Source: Cycas panzhihuaensis
Taxonomy: Eukaryota; Cycadophyta
Assembly (NCBI GenBank): GCA_023213395.1
Contig: CM041465.1
Coordinates: 246,209,741-246,273,740 of the forward strand
Reading direction: 5' to 3'
DNA: 64,000 bases
The notes under the pieces were generated by a model, which saw only the letters and a list, made by a program, of their open reading frames with translations, had not been told where the DNA came from and did no database searches. Positions 34,890 through 48,060 of this stretch are shown here, one piece after another (within the stretch, counting starts at the first letter, position 1; each line of letters opens with the position of its first letter). A program made the translations under genes and the position numbers.

Positions 34890-36300
34890 TTCTAACACCA
34901 TGTCCCTATTCTAATCAACAAATTCACCCATCAATCTCAACAAACTTTCTCATGTCTCATGTCCCTCATATCAGACTTCATTATCACATCATTGCCTTAT
35001 GCATCTCACATATTACCAAATAGTCATATACAAAGAATATCTGAAGTACTTTCTTCACCATAGAATCAAAGCTTATACCACATACATCTCATAGGAATCA
35101 TGCATACTTCATGTCACCATTAAATCACCAAGACACATCACACTTCACTTAATTGCCTAAAACACAACTCATGCCATTACACTATTTAATAATTTTGCTT
35201 CCTTGCAACTCAGGTATCTTCAACAAGAAACTCATCCTTCTTTGCCCATTCAATCAACTAGAAAACATCCCTAATCTCATCCTCAAAACATGCCCAATAA
35301 TTACCCAATCTTTTCATGTTAACCTCACATACAACAAGCATCTCATCGCCTTATATCACTATCTTTCTTGCCCTCAAATTAGTCTTATCATGCCCATAAA
35401 GTCCCCTCACATAAATCACATTCCAAGGATCACTAAATCACTATATGCCACCCAACTCATTACTGCAAACACATTCATCGTTGCTTCCTCACCATATTAT
35501 GTCATCATCACAATAACTCTCTCATATGAACACATGTAAGAAGGTACTTAATTTTCCATTAAACAATCACCATCATGCACTTTAAATCACCAATAGAGTG
35601 CCAAATATATTCACATCAACATAACTTAATATCATCTCACTTGTAATAATACTCTCCCATGCACAACATATATAAGAGAGCCTTAAACAATCACTTCATT
35701 ACCATTGCCTCATTCATGTCACCATATCAATATGAAACCCTTAAATTCCCAAAAACTTATTTCTAAACAAAATAATAGCTCAAAAATACATAAAATATGT
35801 ATGGAAATGATGGCCTCTGAAATACGATTCCAACGGTTTAGACGAAATTGAATTCTGATATCCAGATCAAAAATTATGCTCCTTTTAAGAATTTCACAAT
35901 TAGGGTTTCTAGGGGCTATAATAGTACCTTCTGATAAATTACTCATAACTTTTCATTCTGAACATTAATGAACCTCAAACTACTTCCATTAGAAAGAGAA
36001 TTTAAAAACGCATAGAATCAGAAAAAAATTGAGGTCATTTGGATACCTGTAGCCAAAGTTATGGCTCCTTGAAGTTGAGGTTGCAGATCTGTCCCAAAAA
36101 TACTGACGACAAAAATGCAGAAATTAATTACATTGCAGTTTTCACACTTTCACCCCAAAATCTGTAGTGCGACCACTCAAATTTTATGGAACAAACTATT
36201 TCGTCTCAATTTCGCTATTGCTTTTCAGAAATTTCAACGTTATGGAACCTCCCAAATCACTGCTCTAATACCGAACAAAAACACCTCTCTTAACCTGGGC
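34890..36300 (-). other. Long leader of the nested gag-only element
   Basis: About 1.4 kb between PBS and gag start with no recognisable gene. Parts read like transcribed leader: on the element strand near 36060, AAGGAGCCATAACTTTGGCT, then TTATGAGTAATTTATC near 35945. A plus-strand ORF at 35153-35539 shows no domain and is judged accidental. Confidence 0.6.
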
Positions 36301-36312
36301 GCTCTGATACCA
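36301..36312 (-). other. Primer-binding site of the nested gag-only element
   Basis: The plus strand GCTCTGATACCA equals TGGTATCAGAGC on the element strand, the exact plant initiator tRNA-Met PBS. It directly abuts the 5' LTR and proves the minus orientation. Confidence 0.95.
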
Positions 36313-36536
36313 TGTTGGAAAATAGAACCTGCAATAAGATATTGGCAAACAAACTAGAACACCTCCACAGGATCGAACGGTACCCTTAAGGTACCTCCAT
36401 TGTATTAACAAAACATCCTTACAACATGATTATAATATGATACACTATGTTGTGTATTTATAGTACATGCCAATATAGAGAGAGTAGGAACCCACTTGCA
36501 TGTGGGACAAAACAAATGTGCATTAATATTCCAACA
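36313..36536 (-). repeat. 5' LTR of the nested gag-only element
   Basis: 224 bp, partner of 33544-33768. The differences include an extra A at GAACCTGC and a changed block near AACTAGAACACC. Ends are TGTTGG and CCAACA. Confidence 0.95.
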
Positions 36537-36541
36537 CTATC
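36537..36541. repeat. Target-site duplication, right, of nested gag-only element
   Basis: CTATC, identical to 33539-33543. Confidence 0.92.
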
Positions 36542-37060
36542 CTTGTACCTGTAAGTGATGTCATTTGGTTAACTATATCTTATACCTTAGTCATAAATTC
36601 TATCACAGATTTAGTTGGCAACATGTGTAAGTTCTCAAATTTGCTTCTCAAATTTTGAAGTTTGGAAGATGCAACCCCTTCAAAGATTAATTGTAAGGTA
36701 TTCCATGCTTCCTTTGATTTTATGGACTCACTAACTCTTGGGAAAATATGATCTTCTAATGCACCAAAGATGAGGGCAAGAGCTTTATTATCTTTATTAA
36801 CAATTTCCCTATAGGCTATCTTTTCAATATCTGTGGTATTTTGAGGTAGTTCATTATAACCTGTTCTTACAATTTACCACATATCATTAGCAATGAGAAT
36901 GGATCTCATTCTCCTACTCCAATTTAGAAAGTTGTTACCATTGAACTTAAGGATAATCATATTTTCAAAACTACTTGTTATTTCTTAACTAGGTTTTGTA
37001 AAAAGATATCTATAAATAGGGTGATGTTTTCCCAAAGTTTTATAAGTGTCATAGTCCCTA
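36542..37060 (-). pseudogene. Gag N-terminal half of copia C
   Basis: Minus-strand reading with IILKFNGNNFLNWSRRMRSI and ILIANDMW, then DNKALALIFGALEDHIFPRV and SKEAWNTLQLIFEGVASSKL, the UBN2-type copia gag. It aligns almost word for word with the inverted fragment at 57163-57500 (KFDGSNFLNWSKRMRPI, ALALVFYTLQDYIFPRV). A stop interrupts after DMW. The reading stops at the nested insertion and resumes below 33538. Confidence 0.85.
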
Positions 37061-37064
37061 ATGA

Positions 37065-39172
37065 GGTTTTTAGGCTCTAAGTCCAAGGGTCTCTAGGAAA
37101 AACTTTTGATCGTTATCCTGCAGTGGCATCGCCCACAAGTGGCAAAATAAAGACCCAATATCTTTGATACGTGAGCTCTAGGCTCAATATACCTCAGTAT
37201 GAAGGCTAATAAAAAGGTTGTTACACATCCCACCCCCCCACCTAAATTATTAGTCCACCTGCTCTGGACTTATGCCTAATGAAAGATCTAGTAGTGAAGG
37301 TTTTATAAACCAAGACACTCACCCTCTCCAGGTCTATTCTTAATCTCTGAACTCTAGAAAGAAAGGTTCTCCACCTCAGCCTACCACCTAATACACCTTA
37401 TAGCCAATGACATTCTTCATCTAATATGAGTAAGCTAAGGGCATGTGTGTGGTGGTAACTTCAAGGGTCCTAATCGTTCCCCTTGCAAGGCTGGAAAAAG
37501 TATAGTAAATTTAGGATATTATCTTGATTAATGTGAAAATTTTTAAATTAGATGTGGTCTTGCTTATTCTTATAAGAATTCCGTTTAAACAAGAAATAAA
37601 ATAAAATGAAATAAACCTTAAGTAAGATAAAATACTTTAAATAAAAGTAATAAGAAATACTTTGTATCAAGTCACTATGAAAATAAAGTAAGATTATCAA
37701 GATATTTCCTTCTTTAATGAACCAAAAAATGAATGTCAATATGCGATCTAATATCTTTCAAATTGAGATGCTCTTTGTAAATAAGAATACTATATGCGCA
37801 TTCTCTAAGTGATACAAAGAATTAATGATGCTTTTAATGTTTGAATGCTCTTAAGTTGTAGAGTATTAAGTGAACTTAGAAGCATAAAATGAGCAAAAGA
37901 ACTTGTGACTATGCCCTTCCAATGCCTTTTTCAAGCTAAAAAAGACTTTGAGATATAAAATGAATATTCTTTGTACTAATATAAATCATATAACAAGAAG
38001 TTCCTTTGTAAATTTAGAAATAAACTAGGTATACATTGAAATTTTCAAGAAGATATAATACTTGAATGATCAAATATGCTCAAGATATTCTATATTCAGA
38101 TGAAGGTATAAAAATAAAGTAAATGGTCAAGGTAAGTAGTACTGATTTAATATCTTGATCCAAGTAGACCTCTTGATCCTCAAGGAGCTAAAACTGATGC
38201 TAACAAACTATAAATCAACTTGTAATCTTATGAAAAACCAATAAATATCCTCAAGAACTAATTAGTAGTAAACAATACTCAAATATAATTAATTAAGATG
38301 AAAGATTTACTCAAAAATACTATAAAATTTGTCTAATTAGGGCTAAACTAGAGCCTTAATTTGAGAAGCTTTAAAGACCTATAAAATAGTATCAAAATAA
38401 GATGAAACTAGTTCTAATATATAGAGCATTAAAAATTATATACATTGGTTCTTATGGTTTAAAAAATGAAGCTATAATAGTCAAGTTATTGAAAAAACTA
38501 CGAACATACCCCCTTTTGGCAAGTGAAATAAGTGCAAAAAAGGTCACTTTTAAATAAGTCAAATGTTGTAAGAATAGACTCAAAAAGAATAATAGATGGT
38601 ACCAGGTTGAAGAGCTCTGAAATGCAAATCTAATAAGTCTAACTTTATGAGAAACTAACACTCTAGTGAAAAATTATATGAAAAAGGTGACCAGTCCTCT
38701 TTGAGTATTAATAAAATGAAACTTTTCAAAGAAAAAGTAATAAGCCCCTTTGGAGTTGGGTCGCTAGTCATATACAGACTCGATTTGATCAATAATTTAG
38801 TGTCCAAGGGGGCTAACAGATCTTAAAGGTTATTAAATAGAATTAATAATCTTAAAACCTAAAATTATAAAGAATAGTTAATCAAGCTTTGAAGTATGCC
38901 CCCCTTTGAAGTTAAAACACGGTTATATGAGTTAAATAAGACCACCCGCCTGATGACGAAGGGGGCTAACAAAAATTAACACCATGGAATTAAAAAACTA
39001 TCAAATTTCACTTAATTTAACTCAAACTTTATAAAAAATATACATAAAAAAATCAAAGAAGAACGTCATTTAACGACGACTATATAGTGAGGAATATGAA
39101 CGATAATTGCATCCAAAATCTGATCCAAATTGGATTGATCATATGACTAGGAGAGTGTGTCTCAAAATATCG

Positions 39173-39213
<41 letters not shown>

Positions 39214-39895
39214 AAAATATTTAGAAAATAAAGAAAAGCTAAGAAAAGGAAGAGACGAACAATGACGGACTGTGTAGGTGAAAGGGGATAGAATCGATCA
39301 CTGACTGATTGAATCTTACTCTTATCTGAATAAAACTAATAATCCCACTTCGTTGATTAGAATTTTGGTTCATGTTAATAGGTGGAAGAGTAATGGTATA
39401 AAAGCAACAATTACCATAGTTAAAGAAAAGAAGATAGAGAGGCACAAAACCCTGGCAATCAGCTAAGATGATCTCTGTGAGCTTCGAAGGAGGATGCAGA
39501 GGCAAGGATGATCTTGTCACAGGTAGAATTGATGACATGATTACCTATACAGAGGCACCATGGAGAGATAGCAAACCCAATAAACAATGAATAGGCTGAG
39601 ATTCAGAGAGGAATATCTCTTAAAGGGAGTGATAAAATTTTAAATGATCTTCACTATCAGATAGATGACTTAATCATGATCAAAATGAATGGTTATATGA
39701 TATAGTTCTAATTGATGTACAAATAACAACATTATGATAAAGCTTGAGTATGAAGGTGCCTTGACAAATGAATACATATCCAAAAGAAAATTTATAATAT
39801 AAGTAATAGTTTTATAAAGTTAATGTTTTAATAAATCAAAATATCATAAACATACCAAAAATATAACCGTGAATCTCATGAGTACAACCTGTGTA
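37065..39895 (-). other. Leader region of copia C
   Basis: About 2.8 kb between PBS and gag without a convincing gene. The part 37065-37500 is an inverted, diverged copy of 56590-57020 and carries words such as GGGCGATGCCACTG, CTTGCAAGGGGAACG and GTTACCACCACACACA on the element strand. Because it precedes gag in both places, it belongs to this family's leader. The rest is AT-rich, with two GGGGGCTAAC-type words near 38810 and 38970. Confidence 0.6.
39176..39209 (+). repeat. AT dinucleotide microsatellite
   Basis: A run of about 17 TA units inside the copia C leader. Confidence 0.95.
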
Positions 39896-39907
39896 GCTCT
39901 TATACCA
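39896..39907 (-). other. Primer-binding site of copia C
   Basis: TGGTATAAGAGC on the element strand, one mismatch to the tRNA-Met consensus, two bases from the LTR end CCAACA at 39910. It is the main support for the 5' end of copia C. Confidence 0.75.
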
Positions 39908-39909
39908 AA

Positions 39910-40182
39910 TGTTGGCATTGAGGAGTAGAGTAGGAGGATTACAATTCCATCACGAGTGAGTTAACCATAGTTCCAATATGAAGGCAGTATTAAAAAACAC
40001 CATAGAGGTATTCCCCAACATTATATAGAGTTTTGGGAAGGCGACAAGCGCCTCTACTTGACATCCAATTAAAAAATCAAATAAGCATTAAAATGTTAAA
40101 TACATTAATAAAATAGCATATCTTAGGGTGGTTGTGATGGCTCCATGTTGGCTCTAGGTGGTTGCTTGGTGGCTTTAGAGGG
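39910..40182 (-). repeat. 5' LTR of copia C
   Basis: On the plus strand it starts TGTTGGCATTGAGGAG and matches 29668-29940. It has a TATA-like box CTCTATATAATG on the element strand at 40019-40030. Similarity to the partner ends at GGTGGCTTTAG near 40180, where a plus-strand LTR-like sequence begins. The upstream end may have been cut. Confidence 0.8.
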
Positions 40183-40560
40183 GTTCCGAGGTGGGAGCCC
40201 CTGAGAAAATTTTTTGGGTGTCTTATGGGGGTCTCTTGTCGACCCATGGTTTATGCCCATTGTATTGTAAAATCGCAAGGCAGTATCTTATAATATCGTG
40301 TCTATATATTCTTATGTAAAGGCACATGTATGAAGGATAATGGTCATGGATGAGTTGAGGAGAAGAGTTGGAATTCATTTATCTCTGTAATTCTTTAGCT
40401 ATTGCTCAGATTAATAAAAGGTCTATGCTTAGACCTGAATCTCCTGGTGTTCTTTGTCGACTGCTTGATTTGTTTATGTTATTTATTCTTTACATGGTTT
40501 AGAGTTTTATTATTATATTGCTTTTGCAGTTATATTTTCTCTTCAGGGAACACACCCAAG
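40183..40560 (+). repeat. LTR-like sequence upstream of copia D
   Basis: Starts with GGGGTTCCGAGGTGGGAGCCCC, a motif close to the GC-rich hairpin of the copia A LTR (GGGGTTCC...GGGAGCCCC). Farther on it has an AATAAA at 40413-40418 and a pyrimidine tract ending CTCTTCAG at about 40543. This looks like the U3-R-U5 part of a plus-strand copia LTR. No PBS follows and no direct copy was found. It may belong to the remnant downstream. Confidence 0.4.
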
Positions 40561-40569
40561 AGTTACTCA

Positions 40570-42450
40570 AACTATTAGAATATGACAATAGAGCCATAGA
40601 GGATAGTAGTTGTGACTCTCAACCAATGAGTACACTTCATGCACTACTATTTTAGAACAACGAGTGAACAAAAGAAAAGTAGTGGCAAATGGACTATGCT
40701 CCCCATATGTGTCAACATCCTCCTTAATAAATATGTAAAATGATCCTTTTTAGGATCTAAATAAAGACTATGTAGTTGAAGAAATGAAGACCTCATTCCC
40801 AACTCGAGGTTCTCAGGAAGCCCACTAGCTAAATAAGGATATACAGCCTAATGAGGTAGGCAAACTTGGCACTTGAAATGCTTATAGAGCTAAGATGCAA
40901 GAATTACTTTTCATTAAGTTTGAACCAATAGTACTGCATCTTCCTCTCAATGAAGAGCCCCTCTCATACTAAGAGGTTGTAAAACACATAGCTTGGAGGA
41001 ATTCCATGAATGAAGAGTATTAATCTCTTATAAAAAAAGGTACATAAGAGCTCGTCAACCTACCACTTAGAAGAAAGGTAGTTTAAAACAAATAGATGAA
41101 TAAAAATAAATATAGATCTAATGGCACCCTTGAAAAATACAAGGCAAGGTTGGTAATAAAGTGATTCACATAAAGGGAAGACATCAACTATACTGAAGTC
41201 TTTGCACCTACAACTAAGTGGCCCATAATCAGAACTCTTGTGGCCTTAATATCTCAACAGGGCTAGAAGATTTGCCAGCTCAATGTCAAAACTACATTTC
41301 TCAATGGTGATCTTGAAGAAGAAATCTACATAGCTCAACCTAAAGGATTTCATATTACTGGTCTAAAGCATAAGGTGTGCAAACTCAAAAAGTCCTTGTA
41401 TGACCTTAAATAATCCCCTAGTGCTTGGTTTACCAAGTTGTCAGAAAGAATGAGGTAACTTGGATATGAGGTTTGTAACTACCAGGATGTTGATACAACA
41501 TTGTTCATCAAACACTAAAAACATAAAGTCACTTATCTTTTAATCTTTGTGGACGATATACTTATAACAGGGAATAGTGAACATGCAATTAACTAGTTAA
41601 AGAAGGACTTAGCTAAACATTCAAACTATCTGACCTTAGGTTAATAAAATACTACTTAGGGATTAAATTCACTCAGAAAAATATTAAAATATTTCTTTCT
41701 CAGAAAAAATACATCAACGATCTTTTAACGAAATTTCAGTTGGAAGATGCTTGAACTATAGCCACTCCAATGGAACCCAATATCAAACTAACAGTTGATG
41801 GTAATGATTGAGAGGTGGACATAACACTTTATAGGCAATTTGTAAGTAGTTTCATCTATGCTACTAATACAAGACCTGATATTGCACACTTTGTCAGCAT
41901 TCTTGCTCATTACATGACAAATCCTAAGCAGAATCACTAGCAGACAGAAGTACAAGTGTTGAGGTACCTTAAGATGACCAGCAAATATGGTCTATTGTAT
42001 GAACCCAATTCAAAGTTTAAACTATATGCATATATAGACTCAAACTTTGCGGAGATAAAGGCATAAGGAGATCCACATTCAGGTACGTAACATTTCTTAG
42101 AACAACACCAATATCATGGAGATCTAGATGGTAGAAGATAATTGCTAATTCAACTGCCAAATCTGAATACATTACTGCTTTTGAGACTAGTAAGGAGGTG
42201 ATATGACTTAGAAAATTATTAGAAACATTAAATATCACCCAAACAAGTCCTACTAGCTTTCGTATGAATAATCAATCAATAATCCACATGGCAAAAAATC
42301 TTATGTTTCATGATCATACTAAATACATAAGTATGAAAGTCTACAAGATTTGAGAACTAGTTCATAATGGTACAATTCAACTAGAGTACTGGCCCATAAT
42401 AGATCAAATGGTTGATATCTTTACTAAACCACTGTAAAGGGTGATATTTG
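40570..42450 (+). pseudogene. Copia D reverse transcriptase and RNase H remnant
   Basis: Plus-strand RVT_2 copia domain. Readable words are YKARLVIK at about 41140, [29 protein letters not shown] at about 41276-41335, [14 protein letters not shown] and the catalytic FVDDILITG at about 41550. RNase H follows with decayed RPDIAHF and later motifs to about 42450, including a KNLMFHDHTKYI-type end. Stops and frame changes are very frequent. Integrase and gag are missing upstream, so the element is 5'-truncated. I could not assign a lineage. Confidence 0.8.
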
Positions 42451-42525
42451 AACAGTTTTGTAGGTAGATCAGCCTTCGGGCCTACATCTCTAACTAATTA
42501 GAGGAGATGACAATAGGGTCATCAT

Positions 42526-42639
42526 ACTCTATTCTATTTGTGAAAATCCCTTGTGGGTGCAAAAGAATAAGAGTAAGTCTCTACTCTATCCTATTTGTGA
42601 AAATCCCTTATGGGTACAAAAGGATAAGGGTTATACTAT
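42526..42639 (+). repeat. 57-bp tandem duplication
   Basis: ACTCTATTCTATTTGTGAAA... at 42526 and ACTCTATCCTATTTGTGAAA... at 42583 form two head-to-tail copies of 57 bp with a few changes. It lies between RNase H and the 3' LTR of copia D. Confidence 0.85.
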
Positions 42640-42913
42640 TCTTAGAAAATCGAAACCTATGAAAACCTAAAAAGGCATGGGGGATGACCTAACGGTATAT
42701 GGAGACTTAGCAGATTAAGTTGCACATTTAAGCTACTTGGTTATTAAGCTACATCAAGAGCCACCTTAGCCATTTTAATTTAAGAGGCTATAAATCTTAG
42801 AAAGTTCGTGGGATTTTATTTTCTATGATGATTTTTCCATAAAAGTGTCAATATAATAATGAGGCTCAAATGAAGACGTCATAAAATAGATTTTATCATA
42901 ATAACCTTTTACC

Positions 42914-42927
42914 ATTAAGGGGGGGAT
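42914..42927 (+). other. Polypurine tract of copia D
   Basis: ATTAAGGGGGGGAT directly precedes TGATGGATG, the proposed start of the 3' LTR. A long G run before a T is typical of copia PPTs. Confidence 0.75.
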
Positions 42928-43232
42928 TGATGGATGTTAATGCATCAAGGTCATTAGATTAATTATATGAAGGTGACTTTAGGTTAGCTAAGTCACATAG
43001 TTAAATATAATTTTATTTATATTTAAATGTAATTTTGGGATTATGTTATTAAGCGAGAAACTCCTTTAGAAACCCTAATACATATCCTCTATTATATAAG
43101 GCTAAATATGAAAGGGAGAGTCATAATTCTCATCTCTCATTTTGCTCTTAATCTTGTTCTCTTCATTTTGCTCTTATTATGTGCCATTACTTTAGTGTAC
43201 TATAGTGTGGCAACTAGATCCTTCATCCAACA
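42928..43232 (+). repeat. Candidate 3' LTR of copia D
   Basis: About 305 bp from TGATGGATG to CATCCAACA. The ends are partly inverted (GGATG / CATCC). A TATATAAG box lies at 43093-43100, with a CT-rich stretch downstream at 43120-43165, fitting U3 then R. No 5' partner exists in the window. The right end rests on the CAACA terminus and on the sudden start of unrelated integrase-like sequence at 43240. Confidence 0.65.
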
Positions 43233-43239
43233 GGAAGAT

Positions 43240-43420
43240 CAAAATAGTTATAGAAATGATAAGATACATTCTTAAGTAAAAGAACTAAGAAATAAATATT
43301 ACTGTTGAAGAATTAGGTACTTTTATTTATTTGTTAAATAGAAGTCTTATAAAAGTAATTAAGGGCTTAACTCCTAAAGAATTATTAGACTAATATCCAT
43401 TATAGTGTATCAACATGCAA
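43240..43420 (+). pseudogene. Copia integrase fragment
   Basis: The plus-strand translation after the LTR reads EELGTFIYLLNRSLIKVIKG and LTPKELLD. This is the copia integrase stretch usually seen as YLLNRSPTKA.. and TP.E. In the normal order this precedes RT, so here it lies downstream of an LTR. It is either the flank of an older copia element into which copia D inserted, or a recombination product. Only about 55 residues are visible. Confidence 0.65.
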
Positions 43421-43560
43421 AGGCATCTTGGGAAGTAGTGGGATGCCATTAGCCGACTTTAAGCCACCTCAAGCTGACAAGATAAGTTATGAATTTTAAT
43501 TTATTATTTTTTAATATTTGACTAATGATTGGGTTGAGGTAGTCTCCCACCTCCCAAAAA

Positions 43561-43647
<87 letters not shown>

Positions 43648-43772
43648 TGGGTGTATCACCATAGCATTTTTTTAACACTATCTTCAAATATATGAAAATA
43701 TCGTTATGATGCTTCAATAATGGATTGATATATAAAGCTTTTAGATCTGCTCTATCCTCTGGAATCTATATT
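43421..43772 (+). repeat. LTR-like end with internal TA array
   Basis: AT-rich stretch containing a pure TA run at 43563-43645 and ending next to a perfect PBS at 43773. The arrangement suggests the downstream end of a plus-strand 5' LTR. Its left boundary and partner are not visible. Confidence 0.4.
43563..43645 (+). repeat. AT dinucleotide microsatellite, about 83 bp
   Basis: Uninterrupted TA units flanked by CCCAAAAATC and CTTGGGTG. Confidence 0.95.
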
Positions 43773-43784
43773 TGGTATCAGAGC
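43773..43784 (+). other. Primer-binding site (exact consensus)
   Basis: TGGTATCAGAGC, exact match to the initiator tRNA-Met PBS, followed by ACCCAGG. No gag is recognisable before the AT array starts at about 44553, so the element is either truncated by the array or non-autonomous. Confidence 0.75.
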
Positions 43785-44552
43785 ACCCAGGTTGCTATCT
43801 AAAAAATGTACCTTTGACCTCCTTGTGAGATTCATGGTTCTTCTTTCATGTCATTTGGTATTTATATAGTATTACATCGTGAATTATTAAAAATTAACCT
43901 TATAAAATTATTCATTATATCATTGATTTTTTATGCGTGTCTTCATTTGTTCTATGGTGGCTTAGTTTTCTTTTAATTAACTATCTTCATCATGCTTCTA
44001 CTCCTTATTAATCGATAAAAATTATGCCATATGACTATTTGTTCTGATCATGATTGAGTTCTCTACCTAATAGTGAAGATGGTTTGTTTTTCATCCCTCT
44101 GTGAGTGAGATATCTCACTTTAAGCATCAACCTCTTCATAGTTCTATAAAAATCCTACAGCCCATCTATATTATTCTATTTTTTATCTCATTTCTCAATT
44201 ATTTTTTCTCAATTTTTTTCATAAGCTTAGATGCCCAATCTCTGCACCTGCATTACAGTGATTTCTAAGATCCTTTGGTGATCGATTTGATTATATTCAT
44301 CAATCAAACCTTTATATTTGTGTTTATACATAGTTCATCATTCCTCAGTCATTTCTCCCATTTCACTTTTTCTCCATTTTTTTATTGGATGAGGAATGCC
44401 TAGATACTGCACTTGTCTCAGATCAATTCCTGAGAATTTTTTGGCCTTCAGTCAATCGATTAGATTGATTTCTCTACCTCTATATGTATGTATTCTGTTA
44501 GTTTCCCATTCTCTATTTTTTAATCAGTTTAATGGTTTTTTGGAAAAAAAGT
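43785..44552 (+). other. Leader-like DNA after PBS, no gene seen
   Basis: AT-rich, T-rich on the plus strand, without coding signal. It ends at the AT array. It may be the leader of the element whose PBS is at 43773. Confidence 0.4.
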
Positions 44553-46693
<2,141 letters not shown>

Positions 46694-46708
46694 TGGCTCC
46701 CCCTTCCT
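46694..46708 (-). other. Polypurine tract of gypsy E
   Basis: The element strand reads AAGGAAGGGGGAGCCA directly before TGATCC. This fits plus-strand priming and the minus orientation. Confidence 0.85.
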
Positions 46709-46734
46709 TGGAAAATAGCCAACTCCTGTTTGGC

Positions 46735-47990
46735 TTATAATTGGAGATGGGGGAAGTGTTGTTCTCCTTGTTGCCTACTAAACCACTTGGCCTTACTAGG
46801 AAATTTCCCTGCTACTCCAATCCTAAAAGATTCATGTATCTTATGTCTTGTTTTGGTAGATTTTCTCTCCAAGATACAATCTTCCTTGAGAGGCTCCTCA
46901 CTTTCCAAATACAAATCATCAACTGAAGGTAAAGTGAACTGGTCATGTTCCTCATCTAACATGGAGGGATCAAAGAGTTTTAATTATTTATCATTTACTA
47001 CTGAATATATTTACATATAAGGTGGAAGATCAAGTTGGAAAGCATTGCCACCTACTTTTCTTAAAATCTTGAATGGTCCATACCTTATAGGTTTGAGTTT
47101 CTTGCCTTCTTCTTTTAACCTCTCCTTGCTCAAGTATAACCATACTAAATCTCCTTCTTGAAAAGTACACTCTTTCCTATGCTTGTCATGTCTTTCCTTG
47201 TACTTTTGTTGAGTCCTTAGAAGTTGATCATGTACTTCTTTATGGACTCTCTGGATCTTCTCCAAGTATCTTAAAGCCTTGTCATGCTCCTCCTTCTCTT
47301 TGACGGATCCTTCCTTAGCTTGCATGGAAAACTCTAAGTCAAATGGACTTTGAGGTAAGTATCCCAAACAAACTTCAAAAGGTGCTTTAGAGTGTGATGC
47401 ATGCATTGCTCTATTAAAAGCAAATTGTAGAAAAGCCAATGATTCATCCCACATCTTTGGATGCTTGGAATTGTATCCCCTCAATAGATGTACCAAAGTT
47501 CTATTCACTACTTCGGTTTGTCCATCTGTTTGAGGATGGAAACTTGTACTCCTCTTCAATTTTGTATCCATCATCTCCCATAGTGACTTCCAAAATGATG
47601 AAAGGAATCGAGTGTCCCGATCTGAAATGATGGAAGAAGGCAAGCCAAAATTCTTCCATACATGCTCGAAGAATAATTCATTTGCTCCCTGCACTGTGAT
47701 TGTCTTCTTACAAGGTATTAGACATATGATTTTACTAAACCTATCTACAACAACAAAGAGATAATCATGTCCCTTCCTAGTCATGGGAAGTCCCCTTAAA
47801 AAATCAATGGAGATACTTTCCCAAGGCCTAGTGGGAATAGGAAGTGGTGTATACAATCCTAATTTTCTAGAAGAAGGCTTAGAAGTATTACACATTACAC
47901 ATCCTTTTACATATTTTTTTACATCATTTTTCATTTTTGGCCATACAACATATCTTCTCAAGTTTGCTAAAGTCTTCTCTATACGAAAGT
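46735..47990 (-). pseudogene. Integrase of gypsy E
   Basis: The 47011-47961 frame is open for 316 residues. The zinc finger is formed by HTSKVVGH just upstream of it and CVMC at residues 21-24. The catalytic triad is visible: SIDFLRG (Asp), ISDRDTRF (Asp) and DGQTEVVNRT (Glu). The C-terminal module has YGPFKILRKVGGNAFQLDLP. A TAA follows LPPYM where the family continues with YSVVN. After it, 46735-46962 continues the same protein: LDEEHDQFTLPSVDDLYLES and PSKAKWFSRQQGE. One stop, at about 48061, separates it from RNase H. Except for the two stops, this domain looks nearly intact. Confidence 0.93.
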
Positions 47991-48060
47991 GACCAACTAC
48001 TTTAGAAGTATGGGCTTCTCTAAGCCACTTGATCTTGTCTCCTTTTGATGGAACATAGAG

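Larger units (their letters stand above)
33544..36536 (-). mobile_element. Non-autonomous gag-only LTR retrotransposon (TR-GAG-like), 2993 bp
   Basis: Short LTRs (225 and 224 bp) with TGTTGGAA...TTCCAACA ends, a PBS, a purine tract and a perfect 5-bp target duplication. The only coding content is a gag-like frame (33882-34889). There is no protease, integrase, RT or RNase H on either strand. Small LTR elements that keep only gag are known in plants as TR-GAGs and depend on a partner for pol. The gag is broken by two stops and one frameshift. The LTRs differ at roughly ten places by eye, so the insertion is not recent. It interrupts the gag of copia C and is therefore younger than it. Confidence 0.9.
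29668..40182 (-). mobile_element. Ty1/copia retrotransposon copia C, broken, with nested insert
   Basis: Minus-strand element bounded by direct repeats 29668-29940 and 39910-40182 (LTRs). A PBS-like GCTCTTATACCA at 39896-39907 (TGGTATAAGAGC on the element strand) fixes the orientation. From high to low coordinate it has a long leader, gag, the rest of gag/zinc knuckle, protease, integrase, RT and RNase H. Gag is interrupted by a 3.0-kb gag-only element with its own target duplication (33544-36536). Without it the element is about 7.5 kb. Many stops and lost catalytic residues show it is dead. A fragment of the same family lies inverted at 56590-57960. Confidence 0.85.

Noticed and set aside
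35153-35539. 128-residue plus-strand ORF in the nested element
   Set aside because: Opposite to element transcription, Ile/Leu/Thr-rich, without motif; likely chance in AT-rich leader.
36301-36312. tRNA gene fragment
   Set aside because: The short match to tRNA-Met is only the primer-binding site; no cloverleaf around it.
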